A stretch of 64,000 bases of DNA from Sphingomonas_D zeicaulis (GTDB lineage: Bacteria; Pseudomonadota; Alphaproteobacteria; Sphingomonadales; Sphingomonadaceae), in contig NZ_JBNPXQ010000003.1 in NCBI RefSeq assembly GCF_050433225.1, positions 248,001-312,000 of the forward strand. Reading direction: 5' to 3'. The notes under the pieces were generated by a model. It worked only from the letters and a program-made list of their open reading frames with translations, was not told the origin of the DNA and ran no database searches. Position numbers and translations under genes: made by a program. Positions 35,826-43,874 of this stretch are shown here, piece after piece; positions within the stretch are counted from its first letter, which is position 1, and each line of letters opens with the position of its first letter.

Positions 35826-35840
35826 GCAGGAGGCGTGCCA
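35826..35840 (-). promoter_or_regulatory. Sigma-54 (-24/-12) promoter for the rsr-rtcBA operon
   Basis: On the minus strand TGGCACG-N4-CTGC: the GG at -24 and GC at -12 are 12 bases apart, the required spacing. The first half matches the sigma-54 consensus exactly and the second differs by one base (CTGC for TTGC). Transcription would start about 12 bp downstream, near 35814, leaving an 80-nt leader before rsr. RtcR is a sigma-54 activator, so the pairing is consistent. Confidence 0.85.
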
Positions 35841-35950
35841 ACTGCCGGGGTGAGGACAAGAATATTTTATAACTTATTGAATTTACATGATTTTATTATT
35901 CAACGACCGTGACGCCGGTCGACGCGGCTCTCCGAGCGGACGGCAAATTT

Positions 35951-35987
35951 CCTATCGATAACGATAGGAATTTATCCTAAACGATAA
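35951..35987. promoter_or_regulatory. Two tandem 16-bp elements, probable RtcR binding sites
   Basis: The first, at 35952-35967, is the centre of a perfect palindrome CCTATCG-ATAA-CGATAGG (35951-35968). The second, TTATCCTAAACGATAA at 35972-35987, shares 11 of 16 positions and starts exactly 20 bp later. They lie about 110 bp upstream of the sigma-54 promoter, where enhancer sites of such activators sit, and just before the rtcR start, allowing autoregulation. Confidence 0.6.
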
Positions 35988-35989
35988 GA

Positions 35990-37582
35990 ATGAAACCCGT
36001 CACCGTCATCGGATTCCTCGGCTCCACCCTCGATGCCGCCAAGTTCGGCCCGTCACGCTGGAACCGCTGGCGGCCGTCGGTGGGCATCGCCATGCATGAG
36101 GATCTGCGCGTCGATCGCTTCCTGCTGCTCCATGGCGAGCAGCATCGCCGCCTTGCCGAGCTGGTGGCGGATGATGTGCGCTCGGTCTCGCCCGAGACGA
36201 CCGTGGAACCCCGCCAACTCGACTTCACCGACGCGTGGGATTTCGAGGAGGTCTATGGCAAGCTGCTCGACTTCGCGCGCGCCGAGCCCTTCGATCCGGA
36301 GGCCGAGGATTATCTGATCCACATCACCACCGGCACGCACGTCGCGCAGATCTGCCTCTTCCTGCTGACCGAGGCGCGCTACCTGCCCGGCCGGCTGCTG
36401 CAGACCCAGCCCAACCGCGGCGGTGGCGGCGCCGCCAGCCCGGCGGGCCGCTGGACGGCGATCGACCTCGACCTTTCGCGCTATGACAGCATCGCGACGC
36501 GCTTCGCGATGGCCTCCGCGGAAAGCCAGTCCTTCCTCAAATCGGGGATCGACACGCGCAACGCCGGCTTCAACCGGATGATCGACGAGATCGAGCAGGT
36601 CGCGCTGCGCTCGCGCGCGCCGGTGCTGCTGATGGGGCCGACGGGGGCGGGCAAAAGCCAGCTCGCGCGCCGGATCTACGAACTCAAGCGGCTGAAGCAT
36701 CAGGTCGCGGGGCCCTTCGTCGAGGTCAATTGCGCGACCTTGAAGGGCGACGGCGCGATGTCGGCGCTGTTCGGCCACCGCAAGGGCGCGTTCACCGGCG
36801 CGGTCGCCGACCGCCCCGGCCTGCTGCGCGCCGCCGACACCGGCATGCTGTTCCTCGACGAGATCGGCGAACTCGGGCTGGACGAGCAGGCGATGATCCT
36901 GCGCGCGATCGAGGACAAGCGCTTCCTGCCGGTGGGCGCCGACAAGGAGGCCGCGTCCGACTTCCTGCTCATCGCCGGCACCAACCGCGATCTCGGCCAG
37001 GCGGTGGCGGCGGGCGGGTTCCGCGACGATCTCTATGCGCGGCTCAACCTGTGGACCTTCAGCCTGCCCGGCCTTGCCGAGCGGCGCGAGGATATCGAGC
37101 CCAATCTCGATTATGAGCTTGATCGCTTCGCCGAGCGCGAGGGCAATCGTGTGTCGTTCAACAAGGAAGCGCGCAGCCGCTACCTCGCCTTCGCGACCAG
37201 CGGCGAGGCGCGCTGGCCCGGCAATTTCCGCGACCTGATGGCAAGCGTCACGCGCATGGCGACCTTGTCCCCCGGCGGACGGATCGACGTGGAGTGCGTG
37301 GATCTGGAGATCGGCCGGCTGCGTCGGCTCTGGTCGGCGGAGAGCGGCGATGACGGCCTCGCCGCGCTGCTCCCCGCCGACGCGCTTGCCGAGATCGACC
37401 CGTTCGACCGCGTCCAGCTCGCCTATGTCATCACCGTCTGCCGCCAGTCCCGCTCGCTGTCGGAGGCCGGCCGCACGCTGTTCAGCGCCTCGCTCGCCCG
37501 GCGCAGTTCGGCGAACGATGCGGACCGGCTGCGCAAATATCTGGTGCGCTTCGGGCTGGGCTGGGCGGACGTGGCGGGGTGA
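35990..37582 (+). CDS. rtcR: RtcR, CARF-domain sigma-54 activator of the RNA-repair operon
   Basis: A 530-residue bacterial enhancer-binding protein. Residues 1-180 are the RtcR-type CARF sensor (GFLGSTLD, HITTGTHVAQICLFLLTEARY). The AAA+ domain has Walker A GPTGAGKS at 216-223, the sigma-54 loop GAFTGA at 266-271 and Walker B LFLDEIGE at 287-294. The C-terminal region carries the HTH (RQSRSLSEAGRTLF). In E. coli and Salmonella, RtcR responds to RNA damage products. Divergent from rsr across a 254-bp control region. The ribosome site is weak (ATAAGA). Confidence 0.95.
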   Translation: MKPVTVIGFLGSTLDAAKFGPSRWNRWRPSVGIAMHEDLRVDRFLLLHGEQHRRLAELVADDVRSVSPETTVEPRQLDFTDAWDFEEVYGKLLDFARAEPFDPEAEDYLIHITTGTHVAQICLFLLTEARYLPGRLLQTQPNRGGGGAASPAGRWTAIDLDLSRYDSIATRFAMASAESQSFLKSGIDTRNAGFNRMIDEIEQVALRSRAPVLLMGPTGAGKSQLARRIYELKRLKHQVAGPFVEVNCATLKGDGAMSALFGHRKGAFTGAVADRPGLLRAADTGMLFLDEIGELGLDEQAMILRAIEDKRFLPVGADKEAASDFLLIAGTNRDLGQAVAAGGFRDDLYARLNLWTFSLPGLAERREDIEPNLDYELDRFAEREGNRVSFNKEARSRYLAFATSGEARWPGNFRDLMASVTRMATLSPGGRIDVECVDLEIGRLRRLWSAESGDDGLAALLPADALAEIDPFDRVQLAYVITVCRQSRSLSEAGRTLFSASLARRSSANDADRLRKYLVRFGLGWADVAG

Positions 37583-37680
37583 AGCCCGTCCGGGCGATCG
37601 GGCATTTTCTACGCGATCCAAACGCCGTTGGGCGCTTGTCCGTCTCGAAAGTCGCTGGCCTAACGGGGCACATCCGCCCC

Positions 37681-37812
37681 ATGTCAGACCCCAATCCGCT
37701 CTGGTCCACCATCGTCGACTGGCTCGGCATGCAGGGCCCGGTCACGCTCTCGCTCTATTCCTGCGGGCTCGTCACCCTCGTCTTCATGGCGTCGAAGGCG
37801 CTCGCCGGCTAG
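37681..37812 (+). CDS. Small membrane protein, 43 residues
   Basis: A short frame MSDPNPLWSTIVDW... with one hydrophobic segment (VTLSLYSCGLVTLVFMASKAL) that could span the membrane. It follows rtcR and converges on kup, sharing the CTAG that holds both stop codons. The ribosome site is poor and there is no family match, so it may be spurious. Confidence 0.35.
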   Translation: MSDPNPLWSTIVDWLGMQGPVTLSLYSCGLVTLVFMASKALAG

Positions 37813-39701
37813 ATTTCGAGCTGCGATCCCAGCTCGATCACGCGGTTGATCGGCAGGCCGAAGAAGGCCATCGGGCTTTCCGCGTTCTGCACCATCCAGG
37901 CGAACAATTTCTCGCGCCACAGCGCCATGCCCGGCCGTTCGGAGGGGATCACCGTCTGGCGGCTGAGGAAATAGCTGGTTTCCATCGCGGCGAACTTGCC
38001 GCCGCAATCCTTCACCGTTTCCAGGCTGCGCGGGATGTTGACCTCCTGCATGAAGCCGTGGCGGATGACCATGCGGTAGAAGCCTTCGCCGGCGTCGATC
38101 TTCTCGACCATGCCCGCCTTGCCGACATAGGGCACGCCTTCCGTCTTCACCGTCAGGATCACGACGCGTTCGTGGAGTACCTTGTTGTGCTTCACATTGT
38201 GGAGCAGCGAGGGCGGCACGCCGTCCGTGGTGGAGGACAGGAAGATCGCGGTGCCCGGCACGCGCTCCAGCGACTTGCCGGTGGAGCGGATGAACAGGTC
38301 GAGGTCCATCGCCCCTTCCTGCATATAGACGCGCATGATCTGCCGCCCGCGCGCCCAGGTGGTGAGCAGGGTGAAGACGATCGCGGCGACCAGCAGCGGG
38401 AACCAGCCACCATCAGGGATCTTGGTGACATTGGAGGCGAAATAGGCGCCGTCGATCAGCACGAACGCCGCTGTCGCGATGCCGGCGAACGCGGGGTGCC
38501 AGCGCCACACCGCGAAGGCCAGGATACCGAACATGCAGGATGTGATCAGCATCGTGCCGGTGACGGCGATGCCATAGGCCGCCGCCAGGTCCCCCGAATT
38601 GCCGAACCCCATCACCAGCAGCATGACGAAGATCATCAGCCCCCAGTTGACCAGCGGGATATAGATCTGGCCGGCGGCATCCGCGCTGGTGTGGGTGATC
38701 CTAAGGCGAGGCAGATAGCCGAGCTGCATCGCCTGCTGGGTGACCGAATAGGCGCCGGTGATCACCGCCTGGCTCGCGATCACCGTCGCCAAGGTCGCGA
38801 GCACGACCAGCGGCAGCCGCGCCCATTCGGGTGCCATCAGGAAGAAGGGGTTGGCGGCAGCGGTGGGCGTGCTCAGCAGCAGCGCGCCCTGCCCCATATA
38901 GTTGAGCAACAGGCACGGAAACGCGACGTAGAGCCATGCGGCGCTGATCGCGCGGCGGCCGAAATGGCCCATATCGGCATAGAGCGCCTCCGCGCCGGTC
39001 ACCGCCAGCACCACCGATCCCAGCGCGAGGAACCCCAGTTTCGGGTCGATCAGGAAGAAGTTGATCGCCCACCACGGATTGACGATGCCCAGGATTTCCG
39101 GGTGCTGGACGATGTTGGCGATGCCGAGCAGCGCCAGCACCGCGAAATAGAGCGCCATGATCGGCCCGAACCAGGCAGCGACGCGCGCAGTGCCGCGGCG
39201 CTGGATCAGGAACAGGCCGGCGAGGATGGCGATGGCGAGCGGCACCACGAAGCGGTCGAAGCCGGCCTCCACCACCGTCAGCCCCTCGACCGCGGACAGC
39301 ACCGAGATCGCCGGGGTGATGATCGCATCGCCATAGAAGAGCGCTGTGGCGAGCACGCCAAGGGCTGCGACCACGCCCCTCCAGCCATTGAGCTTGCTCC
39401 GCCGCATCACCAGCGCGAGCAGCGCCATGCTGCCGCCCTCGCCCTCATTGTCGGCGCGCAGGATCAGCACGACATATTTGAGCGTGACGATGATCGTCAT
39501 CGTCCAGAACACCAGCGAAAGCACGCCATAGATGTGCGCCTGATCGACGGCGAGCGGATGGTGGCCGACGAAGCTTTCCTTCAGCGCATAGAGCGGCGAG
39601 GTGCCGATATCGCCGAACACGACGCCCAGCGCGCCGAGCGCCAGCGCGTGGAGGCCGCCCTTGGGCTCATGATGCGGCTTGGCGCCGGTCTGGTCGGTCA
39701 T
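37809..39701 (-). CDS. kup: Low-affinity potassium uptake protein Kup
   Basis: A 630-residue K+/H+ symporter. It shows the Kup signature ALGALGVVFGDIGTSPLYALKESF near residues 19-42, about 12 membrane segments, ALFYGDAIITPAISVLSAVEGL near 115-136, and a cytoplasmic C-terminal domain. Two starts are plausible: ATG 39701 (MTDQTGAKPHHEPKGG) and ATG 39728 nine codons earlier; both have GGAG five bases upstream. The shorter is used because it matches the usual N-terminus. Confidence 0.95.
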   Translation of the reverse strand: MTDQTGAKPHHEPKGGLHALALGALGVVFGDIGTSPLYALKESFVGHHPLAVDQAHIYGVLSLVFWTMTIIVTLKYVVLILRADNEGEGGSMALLALVMRRSKLNGWRGVVAALGVLATALFYGDAIITPAISVLSAVEGLTVVEAGFDRFVVPLAIAILAGLFLIQRRGTARVAAWFGPIMALYFAVLALLGIANIVQHPEILGIVNPWWAINFFLIDPKLGFLALGSVVLAVTGAEALYADMGHFGRRAISAAWLYVAFPCLLLNYMGQGALLLSTPTAAANPFFLMAPEWARLPLVVLATLATVIASQAVITGAYSVTQQAMQLGYLPRLRITHTSADAAGQIYIPLVNWGLMIFVMLLVMGFGNSGDLAAAYGIAVTGTMLITSCMFGILAFAVWRWHPAFAGIATAAFVLIDGAYFASNVTKIPDGGWFPLLVAAIVFTLLTTWARGRQIMRVYMQEGAMDLDLFIRSTGKSLERVPGTAIFLSSTTDGVPPSLLHNVKHNKVLHERVVILTVKTEGVPYVGKAGMVEKIDAGEGFYRMVIRHGFMQEVNIPRSLETVKDCGGKFAAMETSYFLSRQTVIPSERPGMALWREKLFAWMVQNAESPMAFFGLPINRVIELGSQLEI

Positions 39702-39902
39702 TCCCACTCCGCTTGCATCGGTCGGCATAGGATCTCCAGAGGGGTTTCCGGTCACCGGCATAGGATTGGCATAGGATTTCGCGCCGCGCGATCGATCCTT
39801 GCAGCGCATCCTACGCAATCCCTACGCAAAGCCCGGCCCCTCGATCTCGAATAGCTATGTCGCCCCCCGTAACTCCGCGGCGTGCAAAGGAGTTGCGTAA
39901 CC

Positions 39903-40163
39903 ATGGCGAACTGGCGGGGGCGCCGCGACGTCGATCTGACGCTGCGGCTGGCGGGGCTGCTGCTCGGCGGGCTCGCCTTCCATCTTTCGGCGCTGCTGGC
40001 GCGGCATCTGCACGGCCATGCGGCCGGTGGCGTCGGCGCGCTCGACCTGCTGCTCGCGACTTTGTTGTTCCTGAGCGGCAGCGCGGGCGCCGCGCTGTTC
40101 TTCATCGGCCGTCACCTGCTGGACGAGGTGCGCGTGTCGCAGCGCTGGGCGCCCCGCGGCTGA
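39903..40163 (+). CDS. Small two-helix membrane protein
   Basis: An 86-residue protein MANWRGRRDVDLTLRL with two hydrophobic segments (AGLLLGGLAFHLSALLA and LDLLLATLLFLSGSAGAALFFIG). A purine-rich AAAGGAG lies about 10 bp before ATG 39903. No family is recognised. The next 308 bp, 40164-40472, contain a C/T-rich stretch, a terminator at 40248-40278 and no gene. Confidence 0.55.
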   Translation: MANWRGRRDVDLTLRLAGLLLGGLAFHLSALLARHLHGHAAGGVGALDLLLATLLFLSGSAGAALFFIGRHLLDEVRVSQRWAPRG

Positions 40164-40247
40164 CCCCATTTTTCACCCTTTTTCCCCCCTTCCTCCCCCT
40201 TCGGACCCCATGAGCCCCGCCGACGTTCCTCCTGCGTAGGAATGACT

Positions 40248-40278
40248 GGGCCGGCGCGACCAGCGCCGGCCCCCTTTT
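40248..40278 (+). terminator. Intrinsic terminator
   Basis: GGGCCGGCGC and its perfect complement around a GACCA loop, followed by CC and four T. It ends transcription coming from the small membrane protein. Confidence 0.75.
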
Positions 40279-40472
40279 CGATTTTGTCGAATGAGCGCCA
40301 TGAATCTTTGCGACTGATCCGGCATGGGGCGGCACGCTATCCCTCCTCCCACGGACAGCGCAGGAGGATGCCATGCCTGAGGATGGGTATCGGCACCGAT
40401 CGCCGCCGGTTACAACCCCGCGCAGATCGATGCGATCGCGCAGCTCGCCGCCTGAAACCGAAAGGAAGCACC

Positions 40473-40856
40473 ATGGCCCACGGCACCGCCCATATCGGGC
40501 GCGACACCTATCGCACCAAAATCGAGGTCAGTGGCCACAGCCTGGTCGCGGACGAGCCGTCCACGCTCGGCGGCGCCAATGCCGGCCCTGCGCCCTATGA
40601 CCTGATCCTCGCCGGGCTCGGCGCCTGCACCGCGATCACCTTGCGGATGTATGCCGATCGCAAGGACTGGCCGCTGGAGAGCGTCGATGTCGCGCTGCGC
40701 ACCGTGCAGGGCGAAAACGGCCTAGAGATCAAGCGCACGCTGACCATCGCCGGGCTCGACGAGGAACAGCGCGCGCGGCTGGCAGAGATCGCCGAACGCA
40801 CCCCCGTCACCTTGACACTCAAGGGCGGGCTCCCGATCCATACGACCCTCGCCTGA
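40473..40856 (+). CDS. OsmC-family protein lacking the second cysteine
   Basis: A 127-residue single-domain OsmC protein: ADEPSTLGGANAGPAPYDLILAGLGACTAITLRMYADRK holds the first Cys (near residue 50). The position where OsmC peroxidases carry the second Cys reads RTPVTLTL here, while the neighbouring fusion protein keeps RCPVHRTL. It may therefore not work as a two-Cys peroxidase. AAAGGAAG precedes the start. It is 26 bp upstream of the hydrolase-OsmC fusion gene and likely co-transcribed. Confidence 0.85.
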   Translation: MAHGTAHIGRDTYRTKIEVSGHSLVADEPSTLGGANAGPAPYDLILAGLGACTAITLRMYADRKDWPLESVDVALRTVQGENGLEIKRTLTIAGLDEEQRARLAEIAERTPVTLTLKGGLPIHTTLA

Positions 40857-40882
40857 CCGCCAATCGCGCCACGGAGATCTGC

Positions 40883-42136
40883 TTGCCCACGCGCCCGTTC
40901 GATTTTGTCGGCTCGGCCGGCCACCGCCTCTCCGGCCGCATCGAGATGCCCGAAGGGCGCCCGCGCGGCTGGGCGCTGTTCGCCCACTGCTTCAGTTGCG
41001 GCAAGGAGAACATCGCCTCCGTCCGCATCGCGCGGGCACTCGCCGGCTGCGGCATCGGCACGCTGCGCTTTGACTTCGCAGGGCTCGGTTCCAGCGAGGG
41101 CGCGTTCGGTGAGACCAGCTTCGCTGCCAATGTCGAGGACATCGTCGCCGCGGCGAAAGCGATGGCAGAAGCCGGCCTGGCGCCGGCCCTGCTCGTCGGC
41201 CACAGCCTCGGCGGCGCCGCGGTGATCGCCGCCGCGGGCGACTTGCCGAGCGTGACGGCGGTCGCGACAATCGCGGCGCCGTTCGACGTCGCCCACACCC
41301 TCCACCAGTTTGAACCCGCCGCACTCGCCGCGATCGAGGCGAATGGCCGGGCCGAGGTCTCGCTCGCCGGCCGCGCCTTTTTGGTCGACAAGGGCCTGAT
41401 CGACGATCTGCGCCGTCATGATCAGGGCGCGCGCATCGCCGGGCTGCGGCGCGCGCTGCTGGTGATGCACGGCCCGCGCGACGACACGGTGGGCATCGAG
41501 AATGCCGAACGCATCTTCGTCGCCGCCAAGCATCCCAAAAGCTTCATCTCGCTCGACGACGCCGACCATCTGCTGCACGACCGCGCCGACGCCGACTATG
41601 CCGCGCAGACGATCGCGAGCTGGGCGGCGCGCTATCTGCCCGAACTGCCCGAGGGGCCGGCGCTCGCGACCGACGCCGAAGCGGAAGAGACCCGCGCCGG
41701 CAAGTTCCAGGTTGCGATCCAGGCCGGCGGCAAGCGCTTCCTGGCAGACGAGCCGGTAAGCGTGGGCGGGATGGGCACGGGGCCGACGCCCTACAACCTG
41801 CTCTCCGCCGCGCTCGCCGCCTGCACGACGATGACCTTGCGGCTCTACGCGGATGGCAAGGGCTGGCCGGTCTCACGCATCCGCACCGCGGTGGGCCACC
41901 AGCGCCGCGCCGGGCAGACGCCCGCGGACTTCTTCAGCCGCCGCATCTCGATCGAAGGCCCCCTGGACGACGAACAGCGCGCGCGGCTGCTGGAGATCGC
42001 CGACCGCTGCCCGGTGCATCGCACATTGGAGCGGGGATCCACGTTTGCCACTGTGGAGGGTGAGCCGCCGGCCGAGGCCGAGCCGGCGGAGGCGCATATG
42101 GAGGCGATGGAGCATATCGCAACGCCGGTGGAGTAG
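40883..42136 (+). CDS. Alpha/beta hydrolase-OsmC fusion protein
   Basis: A 417-residue two-domain protein. Residues 1-255 are a serine alpha/beta hydrolase (HCFSCGKENI; VGHSLGGAAVIAAAG nucleophile near residue 113; catalytic His in DDADHLLHD). Residues 275-395 are an OsmC domain with both Cys, in ALAACTTMTLRLYADGK and ADRCPVHRTLERG. Such fusions are known in Proteobacteria and are thought to act in detoxification of organic hydroperoxides. The start is TTG 40883 with GGAG seven bases upstream; no ATG fits. Confidence 0.92.
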   Translation: MPTRPFDFVGSAGHRLSGRIEMPEGRPRGWALFAHCFSCGKENIASVRIARALAGCGIGTLRFDFAGLGSSEGAFGETSFAANVEDIVAAAKAMAEAGLAPALLVGHSLGGAAVIAAAGDLPSVTAVATIAAPFDVAHTLHQFEPAALAAIEANGRAEVSLAGRAFLVDKGLIDDLRRHDQGARIAGLRRALLVMHGPRDDTVGIENAERIFVAAKHPKSFISLDDADHLLHDRADADYAAQTIASWAARYLPELPEGPALATDAEAEETRAGKFQVAIQAGGKRFLADEPVSVGGMGTGPTPYNLLSAALAACTTMTLRLYADGKGWPVSRIRTAVGHQRRAGQTPADFFSRRISIEGPLDDEQRARLLEIADRCPVHRTLERGSTFATVEGEPPAEAEPAEAHMEAMEHIATPVE

Positions 42137-42138
42137 GC

Positions 42139-42173
42139 ATTTCCTCCCCGGCGCTGCGCGCCGGGGAGGAAAT
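42139..42173. terminator. Bidirectional hairpin, 15-bp stem
   Basis: ATTTCCTCCCCGGCG and its exact reverse complement flank a 5-nt loop, filling the 41-bp gap between the convergent fusion gene and nitroreductase gene. Confidence 0.7.
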
Positions 42174-42177
42174 CAAG

Positions 42178-42753
42178 TTACGCCACGAAATTCCCGGCGA
42201 ACGCGATCTCGCCCAACGGCTTGCGGTCGCTCGGCACTTCGCGCTGACGCAGGCCCTCGGGCAGGGTCGCGGGGTCGCCAATCTTGCCAAGCGCAATCGC
42301 GGCCTCGACGCGGAAATCCTCGGGCACGCCCAGTTCGGTCTGCGCGCGCGGGAAATCGACGCCGCTCATGCCGTGGGTGACATAGCCGGCGATATGCGCC
42401 TGCAGCGCGAGCTGCGCCCAGGCGGCGCCGGCATCGAAGCTGTGGCTGTGCGAAGGCTTGTCCGGCGCGCCCATCGTCGTCGCGGAAACGACGAAGATCA
42501 GCACCGACGCGTCCTTGGCCCAGCCCTGGTTGAACGGGATCAGCAGATCGAGGAAGCGCGCCCAGTTGGCGTCGCCGCGATGCGCGTAGAGGAAGCGCCA
42601 GGGCTGATAATTGTAGGCCGAGGGCGCCCAGCGCGCGGCATCGAGAATGAGATCGAGATCGGCCTGCGGCATATCCGATCCGTCGAACGCGCGCGGCGAC
42701 CAGCGGTCGAGGAACAGGCGGTCGAGCGCAGTGTCGGTGGTACGGTTGGTCAT
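42178..42753 (-). CDS. Nitroreductase-family oxidoreductase
   Basis: A 191-residue FMN-dependent nitroreductase-fold protein: RWSPRAFDGSDMP near residue 20 and WAPSAYNYQPWRFLYAHR near residue 45 bind FMN, AWAQLALQAHIAGYVTHGMSGVD forms the central helix, and the end is GEIAFAGNFVA. Substrates may be quinones, nitro compounds or enals. GGGGGA precedes ATG 42753. It lies 70 bp downstream of the doxX gene on the same strand. Confidence 0.9.
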   Translation of the reverse strand: MTNRTTDTALDRLFLDRWSPRAFDGSDMPQADLDLILDAARWAPSAYNYQPWRFLYAHRGDANWARFLDLLIPFNQGWAKDASVLIFVVSATTMGAPDKPSHSHSFDAGAAWAQLALQAHIAGYVTHGMSGVDFPRAQTELGVPEDFRVEAAIALGKIGDPATLPEGLRQREVPSDRKPLGEIAFAGNFVA

Positions 42754-42823
42754 CAGATCCCCCATGAGGCAAGCAAAGGAAAAGCCGGCGCCGCAGGACG
42801 CGACGCCGGCTGTCTAAAGCAGG

Positions 42824-43252
42824 TTAGCGGCGCGCGTCGAGCGCAACGCGGCCGGCGCCGAGCGCGACGATCTGGAGCAGACCGCCCGCAATCGCGATAT
42901 TCTTGAAGAAATGGATGAACTGGTTCTGGTCGGCGAGCTGGTTGTGGAAGCCGAACGCAGCCGCGACCGAGAAGATCGCCAGCGCTGCGGCGACGAAGCG
43001 GGTGCGATAGCCGAGGATCAGCGCGATACCGCCGAGCAGCTCGACCGCGACCGCGATCGCATAGGCGACGGTCGGCAGCGGCAGGCCGGCGGAGGCGATA
43101 TAGCCGATCGTGCCGGCGGGCGCGGCAATCTTCGACGCGCCGCTGAGAATGAAGATCGCCGCGATTGCGATGCGGCCGCCGAACGCCGCGACGCCGGCCG
43201 CGCGATCGGCGGAGTGGGGCGCCGCCGCAGCGGCAAGGGTGGTGCTGTTCAT
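42824..43252 (-). CDS. DoxX-family membrane protein
   Basis: A 142-residue protein with four hydrophobic helices: GGRIAIAAIFILSGASKI, TVAYAIAVAVELLGGIALILGYR, FVAAALAIFSVAAAFGF and FIHFFKNIAIAGGLLQIVAL. This is the DoxX/YphA pattern (RxxxAxxFIxSGxxK and ExxGGxxLxxG). DoxX proteins are linked to thiosulfate:quinone or redox-related membrane complexes; the exact role is unclear. ATG 43252 is the natural start. Confidence 0.9.
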   Translation of the reverse strand: MNSTTLAAAAAPHSADRAAGVAAFGGRIAIAAIFILSGASKIAAPAGTIGYIASAGLPLPTVAYAIAVAVELLGGIALILGYRTRFVAAALAIFSVAAAFGFHNQLADQNQFIHFFKNIAIAGGLLQIVALGAGRVALDARR

Positions 43253-43421
43253 CTCGAATAATCCTTGTCCAAAGCGGCGGCTGCGACAGCGCGGCGCCGT
43301 TGAGGAGAAGATGGACCTGCACCGGCGCATCAAACAGCCGAATAAACTCAATTGAAATGTTCGAAAAATCGGAAAAGCCGATGACGGAACCCATCGCCCG
43401 GACTGCCGTTGAATAGCCGTA

Positions 43422-43874
43422 ATGACCCGCGTTGCCGTTCTCGCCTTCCTCATCCTCATCACCGGTTGTGACGCCCTGCCGCGCGATCCGGGCGGCACGC
43501 TGAAACGCGTCGAGACCACGCACCGGCTCATGGTGGGCGTGGCCGCCGGCCTGCCGATATCCCGCAACGACCGCCCCGTGCGGCTGATCGAGGCGCTGGA
43601 ACGGCACACCGGCGCACGCGCCGAGATCAGCCGTGGCGCGGCGGAGCCCCTGTTTACGGCGCTGCGTGCCGGCCGGCTGGACCTGGTGATCGCGCCGGTC
43701 GCCGCGGACAGCCCGTGGGCAACCGAGGTCGCGTTCGGCCCGCCACTTGCGATCGCCGGCACGGGCGACGAGCGGCTCGAACTCGTCGCCGCAATGCGCA
43801 ACGGCGAGAATCGCTGGATCATGCTGGTCGAGCGCAGCAGTCGCGCGGTCGCACCCGCGGCGGCAGGCCGATGA
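43422..43874 (+). CDS. Small lipoprotein resembling a solute-binding domain
   Basis: A 150-residue protein with a lipobox ILITGC (Cys16). The rest (LMVGVAAGLPISRNDRPVRLIEALERHTGARAEISRG...LFTALRAGRLDLVIAPVAADSPWATEVAFGPPLA) resembles one lobe of a family-3 type periplasmic solute-binding protein, but it stops about half-way, so it may be a reduced sensor-like form. The stop overlaps the CDF transporter start in ATGA fashion, which suggests a partner role. Confidence 0.6.
   Translation: MTRVAVLAFLILITGCDALPRDPGGTLKRVETTHRLMVGVAAGLPISRNDRPVRLIEALERHTGARAEISRGAAEPLFTALRAGRLDLVIAPVAADSPWATEVAFGPPLAIAGTGDERLELVAAMRNGENRWIMLVERSSRAVAPAAAGR

Noticed and set aside
37350..39854. Long plus-strand frame antisense to kup
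   Set aside because: His/Arg/Asp-rich translation with no domains; a shadow of the well-matched Kup gene.
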